DNA of 64,000 nucleotides from Uranotaenia lowii (lineage: Eukaryota > Arthropoda > Insecta > Diptera > Culicidae). The stretch is taken from the NCBI RefSeq assembly GCF_029784155.1, contig NC_073691.1, positions 48,838,490 to 48,902,489 of the forward strand, given 5' to 3'. Shown here in pieces: positions 31,801 to 45,019 of this stretch (positions are counted from its first letter, which is position 1; each line of letters begins with the position of its first letter). Position numbers and translations under genes: made by a program. The notes under the pieces were generated by a model that was not told where the DNA came from, searched no databases, and saw only the letters and a list, made by a program, of their open reading frames with translations.

Positions 31801-34095
31801 ATGCCATCAAATCGATGGCCCAAACCCTATCGATCAAGCGCCAAATTCGGGCCAATCTGACTCGGACCGTAAATCGTCGATCCGTGAGCCGATCCCGTTC
31901 GGTCGGATTTTTGAGGAAATGCAAGTACCGCACCAAACTGTTGGCCAGCCGGCTTTCCAAGCTGATGCGCCACTCGTTTACCAATTTTGAACTTTTCTAC
32001 GGCAGCATGAAGGAGATCGAGGGTCATTTTGGCAGTCGAATCAGTGCTTATTTTAAATTTCTTCGATGGCTGCTGGTGCTGGATTTGGTGCTGGTCATAT
32101 TTGTATTTTGGTTTGTAACGTTCCCGCAGATTTTGTACTCTGGAGTTGAAGAAGTTCAGAATAGGACTGACCCGGTTGAGCTGTTTACTGCTGGAAGATC
32201 GGATTTTATGTTCACGGATTTATTCACCGCGGAGGTAGGTTTGATTGATGTTGATGACGAATATCCTAAATCAGAACTATTTTTTCAATTCTTACGCAAG
32301 CATACATTTCTTGTGGATAGTGGTTCGTTAAAGTGACTTCCAAGTTCAAGACAATCATTTCCTAATAGGCTATCTTCATTTTCAGGGTTACTTCACCGAT
32401 TCAATCATGTTTTATGGTTTCTACAGCGACGCATCGTTCACTTTAATCCCGGGAACGTCCGAATACAGTCTTCCTCATGCGTACTTCCTAACGATTGTGG
32501 TGATGTCTTTAACAATCTTCGTAGTGGTGTCGCTAAGTATGGCCCGCTCATATAGGATCAGTTTTATTGAAGCTAGTGGAGCAGTTCATAACATTTTGAC
32601 CCACAAGATTTTCTGTTCCTGGGATTTTGGGATTGCGAATGAAAAGGCAGCTCAACTGAAGCATGCCGCCATATTTCACGATCTTAACGAGTACCTTTCC
32701 ACGACCAACAAGGCGGAGGGATCTCTGGGAAGGTGGCACAAGATTCGAGGTTTGGCCCTGCACATGGTGGCGCATTCGGCTGTTCTAACGATGATCACCA
32801 GCATCTGTTTCGGAATTTGGACGATGTTGAAGTGGTTCGGAGAGACGGAACATTTCAGTACTTGGGCAGCGCTTTACGTTTCTATCACCACGAATGTCAC
32901 AATGTTCACGTTCTCTTATGTTTTTCGATTTATATCAAGGTAAGTTCATCGGGATAGCTTCTCACTTCCGTTAGTAACAATTTTTTGTTTCCTTTCAGAC
33001 TCGAAAAATACCAGCGTGCCTCAACAGCTCTGAACATCAATTTATTGCGCAACTTCCTCTTACAACTCTGCATCATCGGGGTGCTCGTGTTCTACTGGCT
33101 CAACAAAACCTATGAGTCCTGCTGGGAAACCTCGGTGGGCCAGGAAATCTACCGCCTGGTTGTCATCGATTTCATAGTATCGGTCCTCTTCCTGGCCTTC
33201 CTTCAAGCTACCCGATATTCCCTGAACCGGTTCTACAGCCGATCGATCTCACTTCCGGAGTTCTGTCTCACCAACAACAGTCTAGGCCTGGTTTACAACC
33301 AAACCTTGCTCTGGTTCGGACTGCTCTTCTCGCCACTCCTCTGCGTCATCGTAGCGGGCAAGCTGTTTCTCATGTTCTACATCAAAAAGTTCTCGCTAAT
33401 CTACTTCTGTAAACCACCTAGCAAATTGTGGCGATCCAGCCAAACCCACACTCTGCTACTGGTACTGATCTTCGTATCTCTATTCGGGGTGATGGTTACC
33501 CACGGCTACATCATGACCCAGATTCCGGTCAGCAAAGATTGTGGACCCTTCCGGGAAGATTCCTACATGTACCAGCTCTTTATGCAGGGCATTCTCAAAC
33601 TCAAAGAGGAGCACATTTTCTGGAAGATCTTCATCTACATCACCAAACCGGCCATAATCGGCGGGGTTCTCCTCACAATGGCAATTGCAGCGTACTACCT
33701 AAGAGCCAAATCTAAGGCCCAAATTGCCAAAGTCAAACTGCTCAAGGAACTGCTCTGCTTGGAGGCCAAAGACAAGGAGTTCCTGTTGGCCAACATCAGT
33801 CGCATTACCCGGGGGCGCGATTGGTCCCACCAGGATCATCTGGAGCTGTTGAATGGCCGGAAGCTCAGCGGAGCGGATCGGTACTGTAGTGACCCGAGTG
33901 GTACCTGGCGATACGCCGAGAGCCCCCGCAAGATCTCCGTCACTTCCGTACTGAACGGGGACGGTCCAAGTGGATCCGGTTATCATAGTAAGTTTTGAGA
34001 GGTTAATCGATTAAGCTCAGGGATAATTGAAATGATCATTTCTTACAGGGATTGACGAATGCAACGAGGAACGAGTTCGTATGAGGCGGTTTTAA
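28814..34095 (+). CDS. TMC family membrane channel protein, complete, 6 exons
   Basis: Exons 28814-29290, 29449-29551, 31678-32234, 32386-32939, 32999-33987 and 34049-34095 join in phase with GT/AG borders to give 908 residues. The first ATG of ATGATGGCTG is used. Residues 1-200 are hydrophilic with serine runs and an acidic stretch (NDDDGEGINDEDDDD). TM1 is near residues 322-345, and several more hydrophobic segments follow. The family hallmark CWETSVGQEIYRLVVIDF begins at about residue 605, and SLIYFCKPPSKLWRSSQTH is the usual downstream TMC block; IFCSWDFGIANEKAAQLK is the cytosolic loop motif. TMC proteins are anoctamin-like ion channels or regulators. The short loops and overall size suggest the TMC5/6/7/8 side of the family, not the long fly Tmc, but the subtype is not certain. 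The tail after the last TM is basic and short. Confidence 0.93.
29870..31400 (+). pseudogene. Dead R1-clade LINE inside TMC intron 2
   Basis: In sense orientation within the 2.1 kb intron 29552-31677. ORF1 remnants at 29879-30265 (PAVKTADIKKIVASIERND, SNESVAIKVRKAYGGMQIAT) are followed by CCHC knuckle remnants at about 30290-30420 (CNGPDRSRYCRRYGEEGHFV). Reverse transcriptase pieces follow: AIAKKLAVNKAPGPDGIPN at about 30660-30715, then ITHQKTEVLLEK and SRKRRLLASVALSKLRYRG at 30960-31030. Many stops, frameshifts and a large internal deletion make it non-functional. Confidence 0.82.
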
Positions 34096-34924
34096 CTTCC
34101 ACCGATTACATTCGATGTCGACCGCTGATATGTAATTAGAATCAATTGATTTTTTTTAGTTCATCTCAGTATTAAAGTATTTATTGTATTTTAGTATTCG
34201 TTATCTGGAATCCAAATATAACTATATTTTCAAACTAACTGCTGAACAAATATCAATCAAAGACGAAAATCCGTTGCCAATGGTCTCTTTTTTTAACCAA
34301 AAAACGTCACTGATAGAAGCTCATTCCTCTCAGGGTAAGGTGGTAACCGTACGGAACCTTGCTAGGGCAGTTGACGCCATGATTTACGAAGGTTTTTTTC
34401 TGGACCCTTTATGTCAGTGCAGTGGTTTTTATTGTACTAAAAAGCAAAAATTTTGGATGGCAATGCTTAAAAATCTTAAAAATTTATTGTCCTAATAATT
34501 GACAAAACAAACTTTCGAATAGAATCTGTGTAAAACAAGCCAAAGGAACTTTCATTTTTAGTCCTGATTTTCAATTCAATCGATAAAAAATTAAATTCGT
34601 CATTCGTTTTTCATGACTGAGCATCAAAAGTTATTGGATTTTTTTTTAAATTATGGGATTTCAGTTTTTGGAATCTATGTGAAATTATTAGACCTCTGAA
34701 AGAAACAGTATTCAAATTCATTTCACTTGTCATAAATAAAAGTTTGGAATTTATTTTATCAAGAAATAATACAATGTATTAAACAATTTATGCTATTTCA
34801 TCAAATACACAGTAATTATTTTTATAATAATATTGTATGTATTACTAGATTATCATAAACTGGGTCAGAAAGAAAAAAGTCTGGAAAACAATTTTATTTT
34901 TAATTACTCATAATGTCTGGCAGC
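34096..34924 (+). other. TMC 3' flank, possible long 3' UTR
   Basis: After the TMC stop at 34093-34095, AATAAA occurs at 34735-34740. An open stretch of 103 codons at 34184-34495 (containing GKVVTVRNLARAVDAMIYEG) has no family I recognise and no upstream splice support strong enough to call a gene; it may be a remnant exon or chance. Confidence 0.35.
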
Positions 34925-34995
34925 CAGGCGCGGTCCTATGGGGGGGGGGGGGTGATCGGGGTGATCACCCCCCCCCCCCCCCCCCCCCCCAAGCG

Positions 34996-37627
34996 CAGGG
35001 CTGGTAGCAAGTCACTTTTTAGTGACTTGGTCACTTTTTAGTGACTTGGTCACTTTTTTTGGGTCAGTCACTAAAAAGTCACTTTTTTCATCATTTGGTC
35101 ACTAAAGTCACTATTTTCTGAAAAATGGTCACTTTTATCACCAAAAGTCACTTTTTTCACCGATAATAAACCAATGAAAGAGTAATTTGAATTGCGCGTG
35201 TTAAAATTGACGGTAGTAACGGTAAATCACTTGATCAGTCAGTTAGAAATTTTTTTCGCCTCCGGCGGAATTTCGGCATTAATCACCCTTGGCTTGAGAC
35301 ATTTCGATCTACGACATTGTTTGACTTCGTGAATTGAAACTAACTTTGATTGTAGATTCTAGTTTTTAGTTCAATCAACCTTTTGTATTGGAACTCAAAA
35401 CTTGATATACAAAAACCCTATCTCGTCTTTAGTTAGAATGGGTTTTTATTAAGAAGTGTAATTAAGATTGAGATTGAAACGAACCATTTTCTTTTATGAA
35501 AAAAAAATCTTTTATGTCATAACAAATGTTATGATGATATGAAATATTCTTTAAAAAACAATTTCAGACTCAATTTTATTTCGTGTTTTTTGTTCTTCTA
35601 AATACTTAAAAAAAGGGTTGTACAAATTTACACAAGGCCACAAAAATTACATTTTTTTTAGGTGCAATGAATTTAAACGATAATTTCAACTAATTTGGGT
35701 TCCCCGAATCTAAATATGTATGCAATATTTCTATCAGCTTTTATATTTATTATTATTTATTTCGTCTTTGGTTTAATTACCGTACAGACTGATGACTTAA
35801 AAACTAGGAAATTCTTCTTAAGCCTATTTTAAAACGACGTTTGCACATATTAAAATTAAACAAATTATACACTAAATTAAAAAGTTCACAACAGTTGTCA
35901 ATAGGGTGGTTTTGGCCATAGGCAGTACGGTTATGAGGAATTGAAAGAAACTGACGTTGTCGAAGTGTTCTCGTTGGTACATAAATGTTAACACGTTGTA
36001 GAATGTAAGCACAGTCAATACGGTTGGTCAATGTGTCGAAATTAAAACCTTGCTGCAGTTCGATGCGCCGCTTTTCGAGTGAGTTTAGACATATCAGAGA
36101 CCTTTCCTCGTACGGTGGGTTTTTTATTGAAATGAAAATAATTTAAAATCTTTAGAGAAGTTTCTGCACTTTCTTTTTACAAAAACTCAAATCAAAAACA
36201 TATTATTTAGAAATAAAAGTTTTATATGAATTAATGAGCTTTAAATAGAATCAAGTTTTTTTTACACTTTCTGATGTGATGTCAAAAATACTTGTAATGA
36301 CATTTTTCCATAATCAGTTATCTATCAATTTTACTAGTAATAAACTCTTTATTACCAAAACTAAATGGCCGAATTTGACAAAATTTCTAGTTGAGGACAC
36401 TATTCACCAAATCAATAATTGAAAAAATAAGCACCAAAATGGTTATGATGAAACATGTTCATTGAAAAAACTCTTCCTGAAATGTTTTTAAAAACTAATC
36501 TTTTTTACTGCCATACTGTTTTTTCAATTTTATAATCAACTTGCCGGATTTTTTTAATCAAACTTTTTAAATTTTTAAGACATATTTTTAACAATTGTTT
36601 CCTTGTTTTTAAATTCTAAATTTTCGTGTTCTTCAACCATAAGCCTTTAACTCCAAATTATAAATAAAAAAAACATAATTTCAACCTTCTGTTCTTTCAG
36701 GACCCAATATTTTAATCAAAAGAGACAAAATACTCAGAGCTTGTAATTCAAAGCTTAAAAACCTGCGATTGAAACTTTAAAAACTTTTTATTAATGTTTT
36801 TTTATATGAAATCATATTTTTGGATCGATCATGATTTTTAAATTAATCCAAAAAGTTTGAAAAATTGTTCTAAGTAGCAACTTTCAAAATAAATTTTATC
36901 TATAACTGACACTTTTAAAATTATTATAAAGATATTCTACTTTTTATAAAATTAAATTAAAACATCAAACATTGAAAAAATTCTGTTCAAAATTCATTTC
37001 TTATTCAGTAATCGGTAATTTGCATTTTAAATCGTGATTAAATATTTTTTGTTCAAATTAAAAAATTACAGCGGAATTTCTCACTAAACTTCCAGTTAAA
37101 AATGAGGAAAAGAATTCCAAATTTAGATGAATAAAAATTAACAATTATTATCATTTTCCTAACATCTATTCATGCTAAGTTTTGTACAAAATTTGACATT
37201 TATTTTAGAATTCAGATATTTTTTAATTTTAAATTTGCTAAGAAATTCTTTTGAAACTAATTTATTTCTTACTTTCTTGACAAAAACTAAAAAAATGACT
37301 GAGAAAATTTTGTTTATCAGTCATTTTTTTAGTTTTTGTGTTGAACATGAGTGACAAATGGTGTAAGAAAACCCTTTCCTTTTCAATTGTTTATTTTTGG
37401 TATTGTTAATCATTTTATCTAAATTTGAAATTTGAAAACCCCCCGGAAGGGTCCATCGCACCGGAGCGACTGGTCACATTTTTTGTACTTCAAAGTTATT
37501 TTTTCGTTCTACATAGTCACTATTTGGTCACTTTTTTCGGTCCTCAAAGTCACTATTTGGTCACTTTTTTTCAAATTTTGGTCACTAAAGTCCCTACTAT
37601 TTCATTGTTAAACCGCTACCAGCCCTG
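34996..37627. mobile_element. Element D: CAGGGCTGGTAGC-ended transposon with GTCAC subterminal repeats
   Basis: The perfect 13-bp inverted ends CAGGGCTGGTAGC/GCTACCAGCCCTG are flanked by CAAGCG on both sides (34990-34995 and 37628-37633). Just inside both ends are multiple copies of GTCACTTTTT/AGTGAC. The 2.6 kb AT-rich interior lacks a recognisable transposase. The CAGGG tip suggests the hAT superfamily, but only 6 bp of TSD are visible, not 8. Decayed relatives of its interior can be followed at about 51830-54060 and 58680-59260. Confidence 0.75.
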
Positions 37628-38139
37628 CAAGCGGCAAAAAACCGTTACGAAGTACTCGCAAACGCTGGATTTTATATAAAAACTTAGAACTTTTCTTAGT
37701 AGGTGTACTTTCGAATTCTCAAATTTTCCCACTCCGTGGGGGGTTTGTTGAATTCATTAATTACTTAAAAACTTAAAATTAAAAAAAAAAAGTCGGTCCG
37801 CAAAACTAAAACAGCTGAAACTTGCAATTCCCTGGACCGAATTTCACCAAATAACTTTTGTTGAGGTAATTACAGCGTTGAATTCGAATTTGCTGACCAT
37901 ATACGCTTCCGGCCATAAGTTTGGGATCACCCCCTTTAAAAAAAGCTAATTTGTTTTGCCACATCGCATTCATCTTATGCAATATTGCATTTCTTTTGAT
38001 CTCATTCTAAAGTCAGCAAAACTTTCTTCGTATGTTATTGGCAAAATGTATATGTTAACCTCATATGACTTAAACTTGGCTTAAAGTTGGAAAATTTCCT
38101 AAAAATCGCACTTTATATTTAAACCCGATCAGTTCAGGG

Positions 38140-41100
38140 CAGGGGCGGTCCTAGAGCTGGTTCTTGGGGGGGGGGGGGGTGATTTTCCAAATTTTCCAAA
38201 ATCAGTCAATAACGTAAATATATTGCGAAAAAAACGTTCATTTGGAGAGTGCGAGTGGGGGAATGGGGGGAGGGGGGTTTGTGTGCAGTTTCAAATGAGA
38301 CTTTAATATTTGCTGCACACCAGACTCGTGCGATGGACACGTCCATGTGTGAGGGATTTCGAATTTCAAATTTTGTTAGAAATTAGAAAATACCAAAAAA
38401 AGGACAAGAATAAGCAAATTGATTCTAAAACCATATTGAAACCCATAATCATCACACAAACTCGAAAAAAAGATACTGATACGAATCAAAATAAATCAGA
38501 ATCAAATTTTCAAATCAATTTTATTTCCGGTTAGTCATTAATAATTCATTTGAAATGTTGATACTTATTCTGAACAAAAAAAAAAAATCAAGCAAGTATT
38601 TTCAAAACATCAAAAACGGAATGCGAATTAAAAATTGGAATAAAGCCAGAATTTGAAGCTTCGGGCATAACAATCAGTGCACAGTCAAATATAACACAAA
38701 ATTTGATAAGAAATTAAACTCGAATTCTTACAAAAAATCAGATCAGGTCAGAATATTTAATTGATAATAAAGTAAATTAACAACCATATTAATTTACATT
38801 TCTTTTCTTCAATTTCAATTTTAGTTTCGGTTGAAAAATTCCTCTGTAATGTCATCCATTTGAAATACTATTCAATCACAATTTGAAATGTGAATTATCG
38901 ACGAGGAAATTATATCCATTTTGAACTTCAGAGAATTTATTCGAAATTAGTAGATGATTAATTTAAGAATAAAAATAATTAATTCTATCAAGTTATCAAG
39001 TTAATAACTTTTTGTTTTTAAAATACAACAACAATTCATCATCACTGACAAAGTACAATTCGGGAAATGGGAGAGTTCTTGAATGATCAAACACGAAACT
39101 GATCCCTTTTATTTATTCATTTATTCATTTGTCTATTTTTTTTATCCATGAGGAATGAATTGATGACATGTGATTAAAATGCTTCTTATAAAATTCTACT
39201 TTCTCATTTTCAATATCCATACATTTCTAACTTTCTATTTGACATGAATTTTCATAATGTTGAAATGTTCTTAGTTATGTTCTTTTAATTTTCATCGATA
39301 AGGTCGATGAATAAAATTAACAAACAAAATCACGGTGATTAACTCTTCATAAATTTAAATATAATATGAAGATGAAAAAGATTAGTTAATAACGTTTGAA
39401 AATGATTTTTCTAATAAAAACGTCTTTCCAAAATAATGCAAGAGATAGTATTTTGGTGTCTATGTTTTAATGATTGATTTAGTAGAACTCGTACTTCAAC
39501 TAGATTTTGTTTATCACCTCTCGTTTTGGTGATATGGAGTTTATATAGAGTTTTCTGATGATGAATGATCTTGAAAAAATCTACAGTGTTAAATAATTCA
39601 AACACAAGAATTTCTGACATTATTGACTAAAGAAAGTTGTAAAAATCAAAGATTTTATTTTATTGAAAAATTTGCTGAAGTCTGAAAAACGATTCGGTTT
39701 CTACTTTGAGAAATATCTTAAATCCTATGTAAGTAATGACTACTTCTTTAAACATTCGTTAAAAGTCTATTATTTTACAAAATTAGGAACAGTAAATAAA
39801 CAGCAAACTTAAATTTAAAAAAAATTCACAGAAGTCAACCTTACTTGCGTTCTTGAGGAAAGAAATGTGGTATGAACCCTTATTACGAATTTTTATTGTA
39901 ATTTTTAAAAGTTTTGTCAGAAAAGTGCAGAATTTTCTTGAATAATGTTTAACCTATTTGAAAATAATTTAGGGCACCAACATAAATCAAAATTACCTCT
40001 TAAATTCCTTTCATTTAAAAAAGTTTTATTTCTGTGGCTATGTGAATTTATAAAAAAAAACCCTTTTGAATATGGAGTTGAACATTTAGATAAAAAATAG
40101 AGGCTTAAATTGGGTTCTTGAAAAAATATTTCATATCAGCATAAAATGTGTATTGATTCAAATAATTTTTTGGATTTATGTGATAAATCATCAAAGTAAT
40201 GGATGAATGATTAGATATACTTCTTTAAAACAACAATATTTCACGACCATGATGCACACTGCTTCTTCTCTTCCCTTATAAATTTCATTTAAATTAATTA
40301 GAGGTTTATATTAAAAAAAAAGTTAGAGATTAGAGAAGTTTAACAAACTTTCTTACATACTTATTTTGATATCCTTTCAAATAGCATATACATCCTTTTA
40401 TAAAACAATCTGCGAATCTTAAATATTCACTGCGATCAATTGTTGACAAAAAGATAATTTTCCTCATTTGTATATTGAGCAGTTTAAAAATTATCAATTT
40501 AAGAACTCTCTAAAAAACCTTCCGAGATAAATGTAATTTTACAAATGAGAAAATACACACATGTGAAAAAATCTCAAAATATCTACAATTTTTGAATATC
40601 ACCGTAAAACTCTCACCAAAATTTTAGTGATTCTCGTTTTCCATCAATACCTTTTGAAATCCAAACATTCATTTGAGAATGTGTTAACAATTGCTATGAA
40701 TTTAGAACTGAATCTTTTATTATTTTTCAGAAGTATATTGCTGAATCGTGATTCGAAAAAACTAATTAATATAAACTCTTGTTTCGATTCTTCAATTTCT
40801 AAATATAAATTTAATTCTAAAACAAAATCATTAAAATCAAATTCTTAGGTATGCAACTTTCGGAACTTTATTTTTATTTGTTTTCTCTTAATGCAGCTCT
40901 CATAGATTTTAAAATTTATTGTAACTGAATCGAAAGATACAGTTACAAATTTGAAACGAATGATATAGTAAAAAAGTAAAAAATAGTATTTTTGCTTCAT
41001 GCATTTAATATTTTCAAACATAATGTATAATTTAAAATAAAAAAAAATAACAAAAGGTTCATTTCTTATAGCGTATACTATTTTTCAATGAAAAGTCCTT

Positions 41101-41671
41101 GTTATCGAGAAAATAGTCGAGTTATGACGGGATATTATTATCACTGGTTTTATCTCATCTGGGAAAAATTAATACATAGGCAAGCTTTTGGAGCATTTGT
41201 TTTAAAACCTGTTTTTGGAGGTATATTCCTGAACTTAATTTTTATTAGGTTTTGTTCATCACCTCTAATTTAAGAAGTAGTATTTTTGGATTTTTAGAAA
41301 ATTGAATAGATATGATTGTATAAAAATTTATAAAAGATTCATATATGGTCAGCAATTTCGAATTCAACACTGTAGGTGCCATAACAAAAGTAATTTGGTG
41401 AAAATTGGTCTAGGGGATTGCAAGTTACAGCGGTTTTAGTTTGGCGGACCGATTTTTTTTCCAATTTTAAGAAGTTAAGAAATTAATTACTTCTTTTATT
41501 TAACAATCACCCCCACGGAGTGGAAAATTTTGAAAATTCCATAGAACATCCACTAGGAAATGTTCGAACTTTTCTTAGAAATTCTAGCGTTTTCGAGTAT
41601 TTTGTAACGGTTTTTTGCCGCTTGGGGGGGGGGTGATCACCCCGATCACCCCCCCCATAGGACCGCGCCTG
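38140..41671 (+). mobile_element. hAT-like DNA transposon copy 2, non-coding
   Basis: The left end is CAGGGGCGGTCCTAGAG and the right end GGACCGCGCCTG, with the exact 8-bp TSD GTTCAGGG at 38132-38139 and 41672-41679. At 3,532 bp and in the same orientation as copy 1, it inserted into copy 3 of its own family. The interior is AT-rich without a long frame. Immediately inside the right end is a G-run/C-run palindrome around GGTGATCACCCCGATCACC. Confidence 0.88.
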
Positions 41672-44549
41672 GTTCAGGGTTGGGAATTTAAAAATTTGAG
41701 TTCCATTTGAATCTTTTTTCATAAATATCAAAACACATTTTTTTAAATTTTGTGCTTAAAATTTGCATAGTGCTTTAAATAGATAAATTAGCTACTTAAG
41801 TTATTGATCAAAAGTTTGGGCTCACTCCTCAGTATGGTGTATCGGCAAAATTTTTGGGATCATGCGAAACATGCAATTTAATTTCGTGCGTATCTCTGTC
41901 ATCAAACAACGTTTCGCTAATCTGATAAGTTATCTTTAATGCTGATGAGTTTTTTTTCGCTTTTGGATATTTAGTGATCATGTTTTTACAAACTAACTTC
42001 TTTAAAACTTTAGCCTTAGTTTGATCATTTTTTGATAATGTTCGCCAAATAGTCGGTATGTTCAAAAAATACCTGCAAACTTGTTTCGACCATAACTTTG
42101 TTATCTTACAAGTTATTGCAGATCGATTTGGCTCAATGTTTGATGGATCAACATATCTCGATCCTTTTTAGAAGTTAAACTTTTAACTTGAGACATTAAG
42201 TGTTAAATTGCCTTTGGGGCCGTTCAGATACCACGTGGACAAAAAAAAAAATAAGATTTTTACCCCTTTCTAACTCTTCGTGCACAAATGTGGATATTCG
42301 GCAACCCCTTCCTCCCTTCTCCAGATGTCCACCTAGACAGATTCGATTTTTGTGTTATTTCTTATTTTGGAACGTTTTTGAAAAAAATTGCTTTGATTGT
42401 ATTGGCATCGAAGTAGCAAAAATGATCGATTTTAATTTATTGATATAAAACGATCATTCATAATTTGGAATTTTTTCAGATTTTTGGAATTTTAATTTAC
42501 TTACTTTTGCGATTGAAAAAGAAATACAAATTTAAGATAAATACATGGATTTTTTTTTTAATTAATCATTTATTTTTCTTTCGAAGACTCGTTTACTGTA
42601 ATATTTTACGTCTTCCATTAGCTTTTATGCACTTGTACCCCTTTGGCTCGGAGGACGTCGTGCATTTTGAGCCGTTATCACAATTAAACTATTTTTATAA
42701 TGATCCATAGTTTTTATAAAAAAAATCCATTCTTTAATTTAAAACTTCCAAAATAAAGTTAATTAAGTAAGAAATTGTTACGATAAAGTTGTCCTGAGAC
42801 AAAATTATGATTTAAATTAAAAAATAAATTTAAATCATAGGGATTTTATGGTAATAAAAAATTACATTAAAAATACGAAACTTACATTATTGGTTGAAAC
42901 TTGATATTAGTTACTCTCCGAGTCCTATACAAAGCTCAGAAAATAGTGTTTTTCACTATTCAGCACTATTCGGTACATCTTTAATGATATCTATTCAATT
43001 TTCTAAAAATACTGAAAATACTACTTTTAAAACTAAAGGTGATGGATAAAATCTGATAAAAAAAACTAGTTCAGAATTTTATTTGCAAAATCAGTTTATA
43101 CAGCATAGGTTACAAAAACTTGCCAATTTTTTTATTTTTCCCAGGTGAAATAAAATTATTCTTTCATCCCCGACTATTTTCTCGGAAACAAGGCAATCGT
43201 TCAAGTTGAACATTCGGAAGAATTTTTTTCTAATTTTTGACCAACACAGTTAGATTTCAGGATTCACACCAATTATATCGCCGATACTGTTTTAAGCTCA
43301 TCTACACAATAATATTTAAACTTTTGAGTAAAAATCCAGCTTGATGATTTATGTTAAAAATCCATTCTAAATCTGAAAGTTAGGTTATTTCAATTGCAAT
43401 TGATTATGATTTTTCACTAAAATATTGAAAGAGTATTAACTCTCAGAAATTAACTCTTCATTCAATATTCTTTTTTTTTATTCACACATTATACAACGAG
43501 TTTGGAAATTTTGAGAGCGTGAAGAAAAATATGATTTTGATGTTCTTATTTAGAATTAAATTTATTTTTAAAAATTGAAGAATTGGAACAAGAATTAATA
43601 ATAATTCTAAATTTTCGCGCAACGATTCAGCAAAATGCTTCAGAAAAATAATTAAATATTCAGTTTTTAATTCAAAGCAATCATTAACGAACACTTTTTT
43701 TTTGAATAATGGTTTTGGAATTGTTGCAAAATGAGAATCATTAAAATTTTGGTGAGGGTCTTACGCTGATTGAAGCCCAGTAAAAATATTGTGGATAACT
43801 TGAAGATTTTTTTTATGTTTTCTTTTACGAAAATGTGTGTTTAATTTTCATTTGTGAAATGACGTTTATATCGGAAAATTCTTTAAAGAATACTTAAAGT
43901 TATAATTTTTACCAATTGTTAAAAATAACGAAAATAATCTTTTTATCAATACTTTTTCGTAGTGAGCATCGAAGATTCGCAGATTGTTTTATAAAAAGAT
44001 ATCAAAACAAGTGTATTGATAAAATTTGTTAAAAGTTTTTACTATTTTTCTCTGATTTCAAACTATTTAAATTACACACCTATAACTATACAAACCTTCA
44101 AAATACAAGTATTATTTGCAACTGTAACCCCCCTCCCCCCCCCCTGGTCCTCCCCCTCTCCTCCACTCTGTTTCTCAAAATTAAGGTTTTTTCGCCAGAT
44201 ATTCACGATCCTTCTTATAGACTGATTTCTGAAAATTTGGAAAATCACCCCCCCCCCCAAGAGCCAACTCTAGGACCGCCCCTGCTGGTAGCGTTGCTGT
44301 ATTTAAGTGTTTCATTGATGTTATAAATAGTCGAGAATACATATATCGGACGATGCATGGATATTTTGGAGTCCAATGATTGTTTGATCGCTGTATCGGA
44401 TCTCCCTGAAGAAAAAAAAATCTCACTTAAAAAAAACGGACATCCAATTTTTTCTTTGTTTAGCTGTATTTCATTTCTCAAGAAACCGATTTCTAAACAA
44501 AAATTTTAGTTTTATGTAAATAATTTGATTATCACTTTCATAGAACATA

Positions 44550-45016
44550 GGGGCCGTTCAGATACCACGTGGACAGAAAAATGAGATTTTTGACCCCTAC
44601 CCCCCTCCCCGGCTGTCCACGTGGACACATTTGAAAAAGTTTTTATTTTAAATACCTTTATTTGACAGTTAGAAAACACCACTTTTTGCCTTTTTGTTAT
44701 AGAAATGGCTGATTTCAAAACCGAATAAGAATTTCCAGATATAGAAAATAATTTAAAAATTTTAAATTTCTTTATTATCATATTTATCACTTGCTTTCCA
44801 AGCTACTTATTGTTTAAACTTAAACTGGAAAGGTATGCCATTTTAAGATTCTGATCTAAACATCTTAATATTTATTCACCATAGAAAATATTTCGAAAGT
44901 AAGTATGTCCACGTGGACATGACCCAAACCCCTACCACCCTCTCCGTGGACAAGCGTGGACATTTCCATACCCCCCTCCCCTCCCTAAGTTGTCCACGTG
45001 GTATGTGAACGGCCCC
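44550..45016. mobile_element. Harbinger-like MITE, 467 bp
   Basis: The ends GGGGCCGTTCAGATACCACG and, in reverse, GGGGCCGTTCACATACCACG are followed by TGGACA. ATA flanks both sides (44547-44549 and 45017-45019), consistent with a 3-bp TSD. The interior contains further CACGTGGACA motifs and C-rich tracts, and no coding sequence. Degenerate relatives lie inside hAT copies 1 and 3. Superfamily placement from the tip and TSD length is tentative. Confidence 0.75.
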
Positions 45017-45019
45017 ATA

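Larger units (their letters stand above)
34925..44284 (-). mobile_element. hAT-like copy 3 (minus orientation), split by two insertions
   Basis: The outer ends are CAGGCGCGGTCCTATGG at the left and CTAGGACCGCCCCTG at the right. They are flanked by CTGGCAGC (34917-34924) and CTGGTAGC (44285-44292), an 8-bp TSD with one later change. Native segments are about 34925-34995, 37628-38139 and 41672-44284. The breaks match the corresponding points of hAT copy 1 in reverse, for example the sequence around ATCAGTTCAGG at 11775-11785. Two younger elements sit inside: element D (34996-37627) and hAT copy 2 (38140-41671). The mutated TSD and two insertions make it the oldest of the three copies. A fossil CACGTGGACA MITE is at about 42219-42345. 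Confidence 0.82.

Noticed and set aside
28814..34095. Otopetrin as alternative for the plus-strand channel gene
   Set aside because: The CWET..GQE.Y hallmark and the KPPS..WRSSQ block are specific for TMC proteins.
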